Shown here: positions 1 through 6,597 of the stretch, piece by piece
Position numbering within the stretch: position 1 is the first letter of the stretch
How the letters are laid out: each line of letters begins with the position of its first letter
Assembly (NCBI GenBank): GCA_035315125.1
Contig: DATFYI010000154.1
Coordinates: forward strand, 1-14,934
Direction of reading: 5' to 3'
Source of the DNA: DATFYI01 sp035315125
Lineage (GTDB): Bacteria > Chloroflexota > Anaerolineae > Anaerolineales > Anaerolineaceae
DNA length: 14,934 nt
The notes under the pieces: model-generated
What the model was told of the DNA's origin: nothing
What the model saw: only the letters and a program-made list of their open reading frames with translations
Databases searched by the model: none
Made by a program: the position numbers and the translations under genes

Positions 1-505
1 GCTTTTTTGACTTTTTTTTCAAGTCAGACGGTGACCACAACTGGATAATTTCGCCGCGGGTATCGCTATTGAGCTGCGACCACTGTTTGACCGGCACAAC
101 CAGATAGGCAATGGCGCTGGTCGGCAGGGCCTCCACCTCTCCGCCGAGGGTCTGCACCAGACCTTCCAGCCCGGGGTTGTGCCCGATCAGCAGGACACGT
201 TCCACATCGTCCGGTAAATTCTTCAGGGCATCTTCATAGTGAGAAGGCTCAGCCAGGTAAAAATCATCTAAATAATCGATCTTGCCTGAGAAACCGGTTT
301 TTTGGGTGATGGTTTCGGCGGTCATTTTGGCTCGCACGGCCGAGGAGCTAAGTATTATCTGAGGGACCAGCTCGCGATCGAATAAAAGACTGCCCATTTT
401 CGCAGCATCTTTCAGGCCTCGTTTACTCAATGGCCGCTCCCTATCGGGCAGGTCGTGCGACTTCCAGCTCGATTTTGCATGCCGCATTAATAAGACTGTC
501 TTCAT
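1..505 (-). CDS. sixA: SixA-type phosphohistidine phosphatase (histidine phosphatase superfamily), C-terminus cut by window edge
   Basis: Reading the minus strand from the ATG at 505-503 gives 168 codons with no stop before the window edge. The protein begins MKTVLLMRHAKSSW, the RHG-type phosphate pocket in the RHA form used by SixA proteins; His9 would be the phosphorylated nucleophile. A second catalytic His lies in LLIGHNPGLE near residues 111-120, and LSSSAVRAKMTAE around residues 52-64 supplies the conserved Ser/Arg. SixA-like proteins are about 150-170 aa, so only the Lys-rich tail (SDLKKKSKK) appears to be missing. Family members remove phosphate from phosphohistidine in phosphorelay or PTS-type proteins in the cytoplasm; the partner here is unknown. 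A strong ribosome site (GGAAGGG) lies 5-6 nt before the ATG, and an extended -10 promoter lies further upstream. The gene is divergent from asnB. The family call is secure; the substrate is not. Confidence 0.9.
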   Translation of the reverse strand, partial: MKTVLLMRHAKSSWKSHDLPDRERPLSKRGLKDAAKMGSLLFDRELVPQIILSSSAVRAKMTAETITQKTGFSGKIDYLDDFYLAEPSHYEDALKNLPDDVERVLLIGHNPGLEGLVQTLGGEVEALPTSAIAYLVVPVKQWSQLNSDTRGEIIQLWSPSDLKKKSKK

Positions 506-549
506 GAAATTCCCTTCCTTCAAAATAAAAAAACGGTTTAACGATTAAA

Positions 550-558
550 AGTATAACA
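550..558 (-). promoter_or_regulatory. Extended -10 promoter for the sixA-like gene
   Basis: On the minus strand this reads TGTTATACT, an extended -10 (TG-N-TATACT), about 45 nt upstream of the ATG at 505. It predicts a transcript starting near 543 with a leader of about 40 nt containing the ribosome site. No good -35 hexamer was found, which an extended -10 tolerates. This is a sequence match only. Confidence 0.5.
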
Positions 559-676
559 CAACGCAATTGGTTGAATCATATCCGATATGCATTAAAAAGA
601 TAACAAATTATTAAGAGAACAATATTTTTTCGCGATACTGCAACAACATCAATTTTCAAATCAATACAGTTCGAAA

Positions 677-685
677 TGTTATAAT
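677..685 (+). promoter_or_regulatory. Extended -10 promoter for asnB
   Basis: TGTTATAAT is a perfect extended -10 (TG-N-TATAAT). Transcription would start near 692 and leave a leader of about 36 nt before the TTG start at 728. The -35 region is only AT-rich. Together with the minus-strand extended -10 at 550-558 it makes the 222-bp gap a divergent promoter region. Confidence 0.6.
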
Positions 686-727
686 CGAAGCTCACCCGGC
701 TGATATTCATTTCAAAGGAAAAAAGCT

Positions 728-2632
728 TTGTGCGGTATTGTCGGCATCTACGACTTTCAGGCAGACTCGCGGCGGATCGATCCGTTAATGCTGGATCGGA
801 TGCGCGACACGATGGCTCATCGCGGGCCGGATGGGGCAGCCTCATGGATCGCTGCTGACGGTCGGGTGGGGCTGGGGTTTCGCCGACTGGCGATCATCGA
901 CCTGTCGCCAGCCACCATGCAGCCGATGTGTAATGAAGATGGAACGGTCTGGCTGGTCTTTAACGGGGAAATTTATAACCACGCTGAAATCCGCCGTGAG
1001 CTGGAACGAATGGGCGGTCATAGCTGGAAGACGGACCACGCCGATACGGAAGTGATCCTGCACGCCTTTGAGGAATGGGGCATCGCCTGCCTGGAAAAAT
1101 TGCGCGGCATGTTTGCCATGGCGATTTGGGACGGTCGCAAGCGTGAGCTGTGGCTGGTGCGGGACCGCGCCGGCATCAAGCCGCTGTATTATTCCATTCA
1201 ACCGGATCGGATTGTGTTCGCCTCGGAGATCAAGGCCATTCTGGCCGACCCCGGCCAAAAAAGGTGCGTAAATGAAGAAGCCTTATTCAATTACCTGTCT
1301 TTTCTGGCAACCCCGGCTCCATATACCTTGTTTGAGGGCATCCAGAAGCTGCCGGCCGGCTGCTGGCTGCACGTATGCGAGGGCGGGCAGGTGAGCGAAC
1401 AGCGCTATTGGGACGTGTTGGAGCATACCAATCCGCTGGTCAACCTTTCGGACGACCAGATCGCCGAGTTGTTGCTGGATGAGCTGCGCACCTCGGTCAA
1501 ACTACGCAAGCTGAGCGACGTGCCGGTGGGTGTATTCCTTTCCGGCGGGATCGACTCGAGCACCAACGCCGTGCTTTTCTCGCAAGGCGAGCCGGAGGGC
1601 ATCAAAACCTTTTTGATCGGCTATGATGGCCAGCACAAGAGCTACCCAAACGAATTCAAATACGCCCGGCTGGTGGCCGAGCAGGTCAAATCCGAGCATC
1701 ACGGAAAGGTGATGGGGTTGAACGACCTGCTGGAATTTTTGCCCGAGATGGTGCATCTGCAGGATGAGCCAATCGCCGAACCGGTCTGCGCGCCGATTTA
1801 TTACATCGCCCGGCTGGCCCGCCAGCATGGGGTGATTGTGGCGCAGGTGGGCGAAGGCTCGGATGAGCTGTTTTGCGGGTATGCGAATTGGCCAGGCCTG
1901 ATCCATAGCCAACAAATTCTCAATTTGCCCGGGGCACGGCCGCTGGCCAGGGCCGCCCTGGCAGGACTGCAGGCAATAGGCCAGGGCAACCGGCACCGCC
2001 GCGATTATCTGGATAGGCACATCGCCGGCCAGCCAATCTTTTTTGGCATGGCCGAAGCGTTTTCACACCCGCAAAAAATAAGCGTGCTTTCCCGTAGGTT
2101 GCGCCAGAAATTTCAATCGGCCTCTTTATGGGAAACCGCCGGCATTGCGGCGCTGTATGGGCGCTTTATGGACAAAGCCTGGGAAAAATCGCCGCTAAAC
2201 TGGATGAGTTATCTGGAGCTGAATATGCGCCTGCCAGAGCAACTGCTGCTGCGCATCGATAAAATGTTGATGGGCGCCAGCCTGGAAGGGCGCCTGCCGT
2301 TTATGGATCACAAGCTGGTGGAACTGGCGCTCAGCATGCCCCAGGCGGTTAAAATCAGGAATGGGTCTTCGAAATCGATATTAAAGAAAGCGATGGCCGG
2401 GCTGCTGCCTGAACCGATCCTCAAACGCCCCAAACAGGGCTTCAGCGTGCCAATAGCAGATTGGTTCTTCAACGGGTTGGGCAGCCTGGCGCGCCAGGAG
2501 CTGAGCGATTTTTGCGGCCAGACGGATTATTTTGATTTCAAGCAGGTCTCGGCGCTGTTCGAGCAGCATGAAAGCCAGCAACTGTGGACGATGTTAAATT
2601 TCGCCTTATGGTGGAAAGAATACATTCAATAG
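728..2632 (+). CDS. asnB: Asparagine synthase (glutamine-hydrolysing) family amidotransferase
   Basis: A 634-aa class-II glutamine amidotransferase/synthetase. Translation starts at TTG (728), directly before the Cys codon, which leaves Cys2 as the N-terminal nucleophile (MCGIVGIYDF). AAAGGAA lies about 8 nt upstream. The N-terminal glutaminase domain (about 1-215) shows HRGPDG (31-36), FRRLAIIDL (51-59), FNGEIYN (78-84) and DTEVI (106-110). The C-terminal ATP-pyrophosphatase domain has the PP-loop SGGIDSS (272-278), GEGSDELFCGY (375-385) and, near residues 560-570, KRPKQGFSVP. The reaction is ATP-dependent transfer of glutamine nitrogen to a carboxylate: aspartate in true AsnB, but often a sugar or other acid in surface-polysaccharide loci. 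It is followed after 10 bp by a sugar-type oxidoreductase, probably in one operon, which favours a role in polysaccharide or metabolite modification over housekeeping asparagine supply. That role is an inference. All key residues appear intact. Confidence 0.93.
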   Translation: MCGIVGIYDFQADSRRIDPLMLDRMRDTMAHRGPDGAASWIAADGRVGLGFRRLAIIDLSPATMQPMCNEDGTVWLVFNGEIYNHAEIRRELERMGGHSWKTDHADTEVILHAFEEWGIACLEKLRGMFAMAIWDGRKRELWLVRDRAGIKPLYYSIQPDRIVFASEIKAILADPGQKRCVNEEALFNYLSFLATPAPYTLFEGIQKLPAGCWLHVCEGGQVSEQRYWDVLEHTNPLVNLSDDQIAELLLDELRTSVKLRKLSDVPVGVFLSGGIDSSTNAVLFSQGEPEGIKTFLIGYDGQHKSYPNEFKYARLVAEQVKSEHHGKVMGLNDLLEFLPEMVHLQDEPIAEPVCAPIYYIARLARQHGVIVAQVGEGSDELFCGYANWPGLIHSQQILNLPGARPLARAALAGLQAIGQGNRHRRDYLDRHIAGQPIFFGMAEAFSHPQKISVLSRRLRQKFQSASLWETAGIAALYGRFMDKAWEKSPLNWMSYLELNMRLPEQLLLRIDKMLMGASLEGRLPFMDHKLVELALSMPQAVKIRNGSSKSILKKAMAGLLPEPILKRPKQGFSVPIADWFFNGLGSLARQELSDFCGQTDYFDFKQVSALFEQHESQQLWTMLNFALWWKEYIQ

Positions 2633-2642
2633 GGAGACAAAC

Positions 2643-3620
2643 ATGGCAAAAATCCGGATCGGCCTGGTGGGCAGCGGCTCCATCGCACCCTTTCATTTCA
2701 ACAGTTTCATCAAAAACGAGGACGCCCAGGTGCTGGGCATGTGCACGCGCCAGGGCGGCAACCTGGAGAAGCTGAAAAGGATGTGCCAGGAGTGGAACAT
2801 TCAGGCTTACCGTGATTTTGACGAGCTGGTGGAAGACCCGCAAATCGATGCGCTGGAGATCGGCAGCGTCAATACGGAACATTTCAGCCAGATCATGAAG
2901 GCCATCGCACTGGGAAAACCCGTGCTGGCCGAAAAACCGGTGGTGACCGATTTTGGCCTGCTAGATCAGATCATCCAGGCTTCCCAGCAGAAAGGCGTGC
3001 TGGTTTTCCCGGCCCACAACTTTGTCTATCGCGGGGCGGTGCAGCAGGCCAAACAGTTGATCGAAAGCGGGCAATTGGGGCGGGTGACCTATGCCTCGTT
3101 TATCAGCACGCACACGCTGCCGGCCGAGCACATTCGGGGCTGGCGCGGCCAGCTCGACCAGAGCTCGGGTGGGGCCTTGATGGACAGCGGCCACCACCAG
3201 GTCTATTTATCCCTGTACATGATGGGCATGCCACAAAAGATCCAGGCCTTCCGCGCCAGGCGGGTGCTGGGCGAGATGCAGGGCGAGGATATTGCCCAGA
3301 TCAACGCCTTTTACCCGGATCAGGCCATCGGCACGATCATGCAATCCTGGACGTCCGGCTATGGCGACGGGTTGAACGGCATCAAGATCATCGGGCCGAA
3401 AGGCGGGTTGCAGGTGACGGACGCGCTGTATTTTAACGGCGAGCAATTAAACGAGGACGCCTCGTATGCCGGTTCCTTCGTCAACCAGGCCAGGGCCTTT
3501 ACGGATGCCATCCTGCACGGCCGGCCGCCCCTTTCCACGCTAGAAGACACGTGCCGGACACTGAAGATCATCTATGGGGCGTATGAGAGCAGCGAGCAGG
3601 ATAAAGTAATCGTATTTTAG
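2643..3620 (+). CDS. Gfo/Idh/MocA family NAD(P)-dependent oxidoreductase
   Basis: A 325-aa protein of usual length for the family. The N-terminal Rossmann fold begins with IRIGLVGSGSIA (G10, G12, A15 of the dinucleotide loop). The family lysine lies in LAEKPV (E97-K98-P99), and GGALMDSGHHQVY (176-188) carries the D-x-G-x-H site with the likely catalytic His185. The C-terminal half is the alpha/beta substrate domain. Members oxidise or reduce sugars, inositols and nucleotide-sugar derivatives in the cytoplasm; the exact substrate cannot be read from the sequence. AGGGAGA sits 5-6 nt before the ATG and the gap from asnB is only 10 bp, so the two are likely co-transcribed and may modify the same sugar or acid. 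No terminator follows directly. The family call is firm. Confidence 0.93.
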   Translation: MAKIRIGLVGSGSIAPFHFNSFIKNEDAQVLGMCTRQGGNLEKLKRMCQEWNIQAYRDFDELVEDPQIDALEIGSVNTEHFSQIMKAIALGKPVLAEKPVVTDFGLLDQIIQASQQKGVLVFPAHNFVYRGAVQQAKQLIESGQLGRVTYASFISTHTLPAEHIRGWRGQLDQSSGGALMDSGHHQVYLSLYMMGMPQKIQAFRARRVLGEMQGEDIAQINAFYPDQAIGTIMQSWTSGYGDGLNGIKIIGPKGGLQVTDALYFNGEQLNEDASYAGSFVNQARAFTDAILHGRPPLSTLEDTCRTLKIIYGAYESSEQDKVIVF

Positions 3621-3759
3621 GGAGCGAAAAGAAATGATACGGGCATAAAGGGGATGGAGGGGATGAAAGAGATGGATGTTCTTCGGTTGGCTGAGCAGTT
3701 ATAACCTATCTTTTATCATCAAATATACATCTTATTTTAATTCTTCAATAAAACAGGCA

Positions 3760-3768
3760 TGCTAGAAT
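3760..3768 (+). promoter_or_regulatory. Candidate extended -10 promoter of the small unknown gene
   Basis: TGCTAGAAT is an extended -10 with one mismatch; a weak TTCTTC lies 16 bp further upstream. It overlaps the upstream ATG of the longer reading frame (3767), so a transcript starting near 3775 could only use the internal GTG start at 3833. This is a pattern match only. Confidence 0.4.
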
Positions 3769-3832
3769 GATGGGGAACCAATCTAAATTCCCTATAAGTA
3801 TTATTTATCCAGGTAGCAAAGGGGAGGATTTA

Positions 3833-4162
3833 GTGGACACATCTATAAAAATCCTGGAGACCCCTGGCGGTTTTGGAAAAGTCTATCAGGACGACAAGGA
3901 ATTAGCCAAAGTCGAATACTGCCTGACCATCAGCCAACAATTGAATGAAAACAGTACACCAGCGAGTCAAAGTACAGTTCCAGGCCATAAGGAAATCAGC
4001 GGGCAGTTCCGAATATTGGAAGGAAAATATTTATCGGTGGATGGAAAAATACTGACCCTGCATCTGGCAGATGGGCGGCAATGGAAATTCATCATCGTTG
4101 GTATAAATCATTTGAGTATGTATATAGCAGCCAACGCACCCGGGGGTGATGCAGCTTTTTGA
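3833..4162 (+). CDS. Small beta-rich protein of unknown function (109 aa), GTG start
   Basis: The reading frame is open from 3767, but the ATG there has no ribosome site and lies inside a promoter-like -10. A GTG at 3833 is preceded by GGGGAGG at good spacing and gives a natural start, MDTSIKILETPGGFGKVY. The 109-residue product has no signal peptide, membrane segment or cysteine pair. It alternates hydrophobic stretches (KVEYCLTISQQ, GQFRILEGKYLS, KILTLHLADGRQWKFIIVG), suggesting a small beta-sheet or barrel. The motif LTLHLADGRQWKF resembles small uncharacterised proteins I associate with Chloroflexota, but I cannot name a family. It stands alone between the asnB pair and a bidirectional terminator. 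A hairpin (GCAGCTT, 4 nt, AAGCTGC; 4151-4168) spans the stop codon and may protect the mRNA end. Function unknown. Confidence 0.65.
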   Translation: MDTSIKILETPGGFGKVYQDDKELAKVEYCLTISQQLNENSTPASQSTVPGHKEISGQFRILEGKYLSVDGKILTLHLADGRQWKFIIVGINHLSMYIAANAPGGDAAF

Positions 4163-4296
4163 AGCTGCGTATACTTGTGGAAAAAAAGCCTTGTAACAGA
4201 ATAAGTTTAACTTAGAAAAAAATTGTATAAAGTATAGCACAATCGAAAAGGGCTGATCCTATCGATCCTCGCATGTTTATTATAATGGTTCAGACT

Positions 4297-4327
4297 AAAA
4301 ACCTCCGTTGCAAGCGGAGGTTTTTTT
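4297..4327. terminator. Bidirectional rho-independent terminator
   Basis: The stem AACCTCCG (4300-4307) pairs with CGGAGGTT (4315-4322), with a 7-nt loop TTGCAAG. A run of A precedes it and a run of seven T (4321-4327) follows, so it can end transcripts in both directions. It sits between the small plus-strand gene and the minus-strand propeller gene, which converge here. Confidence 0.8.
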
Positions 4328-4354
4328 ATTAGTAACAGGTTGAATAATGAATTG

Positions 4355-4402
4355 GCCCTATGGGACGGTGCCCCTACGGGACGGTGCCCCTACGGGACAG
4401 TG
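4355..4402. repeat. Three tandem 16-bp repeats at the 3' end of the propeller gene
   Basis: Three adjacent 16-bp units lie at 4355-4370, 4371-4386 and 4387-4402. The middle unit is CCCCTACGGGACGGTG. The first differs at two positions and the third at one. Read on the minus strand, the unit contains GTAGGGGCAC, a G-rich word. The third copy supplies the last four codons (YTVP) and stop of the propeller gene, so the array begins inside the coding sequence and continues downstream. Confidence 0.85.
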
Positions 4403-5676
4403 TAGCGATCGATCCAGGTCAGCCTTTGGCCAGATAGCGGGTCTCCATAATTTCCTACTGCCCATAGGTCACTGGATGAGGTGGCTGCTAATCCAAGCAG
4501 CCTGCCACCAGCCCCAGGATACGTTGAAGCGACACTGCTCCAGGCCGCACCATTCCAATGCTGCATCTGCCCGTTATCGCCAACTGCCCAGACATCGTTC
4601 GGGGCAAGCGCGGATACTGCCCATAAGTATTGGTATGGAGTTCCTGCATTGTAGACCAGGCTCCAGCTTGTCCCATCCCAATGATAGGTTATTGGCGCAT
4701 TCAAGTAACCTTCATTGTAAGGCCATTGCCTGAAACCCACCGCCCAGATATCGTTGGCAGAGGTACCCGACGCTCCCCGAAAATAATACGTGTTTCCACT
4801 CCCTGGCAGCAGTGGAAACGAAACATTGCTCCAGTTGCTACCATTCCAATGCAAAATCACCTGCACACCAAAAGCCCAGACATCATTCGAAGAAACAGCC
4901 TTAATCGCATAAAGAGTTGTCGTGCCGGGGTTAGGTACGACCGTCCAGGACGTGCCATCCCAGTGCAGCGTAAGGGCGCCGCCGATCTGTCCAGTTTGAC
5001 CGGATTGATACCAGCCGACCGCCCAAACGTCGTTTGTAGAAACTGCCGCGACCGCATACAGGTCGTTGCCGTTGTAGGTGCCCGGACTGGGGCTTGAAAT
5101 AATGCTCCAACTGCTGCCATTCCAGTGTTCAGTTAAGGTTTGATAGGGAATGTGAACAAGGTCGCTCGAATGGCCCACCGCCCAAATATCACTGGCAGAG
5201 ATAGCCGCTACCCCATTCAATTCGACATCGGGCATACCAGTGGGATTGGGGCTGGAGATGACGCTCCACTGGCTGCCGTTCCAGTTTTCGACCAGGCTCT
5301 GGCAGATATAGAGCGGCTGGCCGCTGGGAGCCGGCGAGAAACCCGCCGCCCAGACATCATTGGCGGAGACGACCGACACCGCATTGAGCGTATTGCCGTA
5401 GGTGCCAGTACCCACATTCGGGCTGGAAACAATTTTCCAGCTACCCGAAACAATTGTGGTTGGACCTGGGGTTGGGGAGTTATACGGCAATGGGGTTGGA
5501 GTGGGGGTGTTGATGGGGGTAGGTGTTCGGGTGGGAGTGGGAGATCTTCGAGCCGCAAAGACGGCCTGGTTGGACTGCACAGGCACGCCGGCCAGCATGC
5601 CCATTAAACCGCCCGCCAGCAGCAGCAGGCCGAACAAATAAAATAACCTTGTGAGATTTTTCCTTTGAGCGTTCAT
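4390..5676 (-). CDS. Secreted seven-bladed beta-propeller protein with TP-rich linker
   Basis: A 428-aa exported protein. The N-terminus has basic residues, a hydrophobic core (LFYLFGLLLLAGG) and a likely signal-peptidase site near AVFA-A (about 40). A low-complexity Thr/Pro linker follows (46-72). The rest is a repeat of about 42-56 residues with two signatures: [NS]D[VIL]WAxG seven times (starting at 106, 162, 215, 264, 308, 360, 402) and HW[ND]GxxW six times. The first blade has only the inner part (GSWKIVSSP, 78-86) and the last residues (LTWIDRYTVP) provide the missing strand, as in a 'Velcro'-closed seven-bladed propeller. Such domains bind ligands or proteins on the cell surface; no catalytic residues were seen. 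GGAAGGGAATTTA precedes the ATG. It is transcribed toward the bidirectional terminator. The fold is well supported; the ligand is unknown. Confidence 0.85.
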   Translation of the reverse strand: MNAQRKNLTRLFYLFGLLLLAGGLMGMLAGVPVQSNQAVFAARRSPTPTRTPTPINTPTPTPLPYNSPTPGPTTIVSGSWKIVSSPNVGTGTYGNTLNAVSVVSANDVWAAGFSPAPSGQPLYICQSLVENWNGSQWSVISSPNPTGMPDVELNGVAAISASDIWAVGHSSDLVHIPYQTLTEHWNGSSWSIISSPSPGTYNGNDLYAVAAVSTNDVWAVGWYQSGQTGQIGGALTLHWDGTSWTVVPNPGTTTLYAIKAVSSNDVWAFGVQVILHWNGSNWSNVSFPLLPGSGNTYYFRGASGTSANDIWAVGFRQWPYNEGYLNAPITYHWDGTSWSLVYNAGTPYQYLWAVSALAPNDVWAVGDNGQMQHWNGAAWSSVASTYPGAGGRLLGLAATSSSDLWAVGNYGDPLSGQRLTWIDRYTVP

Positions 5677-5782
5677 TAAATTCCCTTCCTGAAAACTTAT
5701 GCCAAGGCTGGCGAGGGGTGATCACCAGGATGTATAGGACAACCTGCGATCATAATCGCCATAAGAAATAAACCTTTTCTTC

Positions 5783-5805
5783 AATGGATATTGTCTATAT
5801 CCATT
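5783..5805. repeat. Perfect 9-bp inverted repeat in the divergent intergenic region
   Basis: AATGGATAT (5783-5791) and ATATCCATT (5797-5805) form a perfect inverted repeat around TGTCT. It sits between the start of the minus-strand propeller gene (5676) and the plus-strand cohesin-like gene (5865), where an operator for a dimeric regulator would lie. Three more T follow, so a weak terminator is an alternative. Confidence 0.6.
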
Positions 5806-5864
5806 TTTATCGTATGACAAATATATTAAGAAACTCTTGCGTTTCAATTAAAGGAGATTAAATC

Positions 5865-6408
5865 TTGGCTCACGCTTATCCCCCGCATCCATACCTTCCG
5901 AATACAATTACAGGTCAGGTAAGGGATAAATCCTATGATAACCAGACGCAGGTGTGCTTTAACAACAACGAGGCCGGCGAGGTCAGCGCTGCGATCTTGC
6001 CACATGATGTCCAAATCACCTGCGCAAACACGATCGAGCAATCGGGTTCTGCGAAATTGGACGGAAACAAAATCTTGCTGCAATCCCATTTTATTGAAAG
6101 GAGATAGCTGGGCTACGGTTGTGCTGAAGTTTACCGCCAAAGCAGTAGGGGTATCGCCTTTAACTTTATCCACGGCCGGCGTCGTCGATGACACGATGAT
6201 AAGCCGGTATTTACAAACCAATTTAAACAAAGGCGAGGTGTTTGTGGGTGTCACCCCCACTGCCATCCCCACCTGGGGGGCCAGTGCGACACAGAAACCG
6301 ACTGCATTCATTACCAGTACGCCAGTTCCCAGCAGACCCACGGCGGAACCCAATACAACCAGCACTGTGCTTCTCGGCCCTGGGGTGGAAAGCCCGACGC
6401 CTTCTTAA
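5865..6408 (+). pseudogene. Frameshifted secreted-type protein with cohesin-like C-terminal half and TP-rich tail
   Basis: Two overlapping frames make one apparent protein. Frame A starts at TTG 5865 with AAAGGAG 8 nt upstream and reads to SHFIERR-stop at 6105-6107. Frame B (stop 6406-6408) is Arg-rich nonsense at first and becomes protein-like exactly where A ends: GDSWATVVLKFTAKAVG, then a Thr/Pro/Ser tail with several TP pairs. Removing one A from the GAAAGG run near 6092-6098 joins them as HFIEGDSWATVVLKF. The joined segment (GSAKLDGNKILLQ, WATVVLKFTAKAVG, NLNKGEVFVGV) has the strand pattern of cohesin-type domains of surface proteins; this is a pattern-based inference. No signal peptide is found in any frame upstream, so the 5' end may also be lost. 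It could be a decayed gene, a sequencing error in a short A run, or, less likely, a programmed shift. Confidence 0.6.
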
Positions 6409-6597
6409 ACCAGAAGCGCGCCTTCGTGAATAAGCATCCAGCCGGAGTTAAAATCGCCCTTTTCCTCTAAAAAAGAGGGTCAAAATTATATTTTAATGTA
6501 ATTTTAATCTTGTCGTTATAGTATAGAATTAGTCAAGAATATATTAAAAATTTCAATGTCTGCATCATAAGTTATCATTATTTCCAAGGAGGGAAAA

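Noticed and set aside
1502..2020. 172-codon minus-strand open frame inside asnB
   Set aside because: It lies opposite conserved synthetase motifs and has no family features of its own.
3645..3703. Tiny frame with repeated ATG-rich codons after the oxidoreductase gene
   Set aside because: Only about 16 codons with no context; not distinguishable from non-coding sequence.
4281..4286. Perfect TATAAT just before the bidirectional terminator
   Set aside because: No -35 at suitable distance, and any transcript would run straight into the terminator hairpin; probably AT-rich chance.
5844..6365. 173-codon minus-strand open frame opposite the cohesin-like gene
   Set aside because: It has no ribosome site, its sequence mirrors the TP-rich coding strand, and the plus-strand frames carry the recognisable pattern; treated as a shadow.
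6464..6478. CCTCT-AAAAA-AGAGG hairpin after the cohesin-like gene
   Set aside because: Only a 5-bp stem and no T run after it, so not supported as a terminator.
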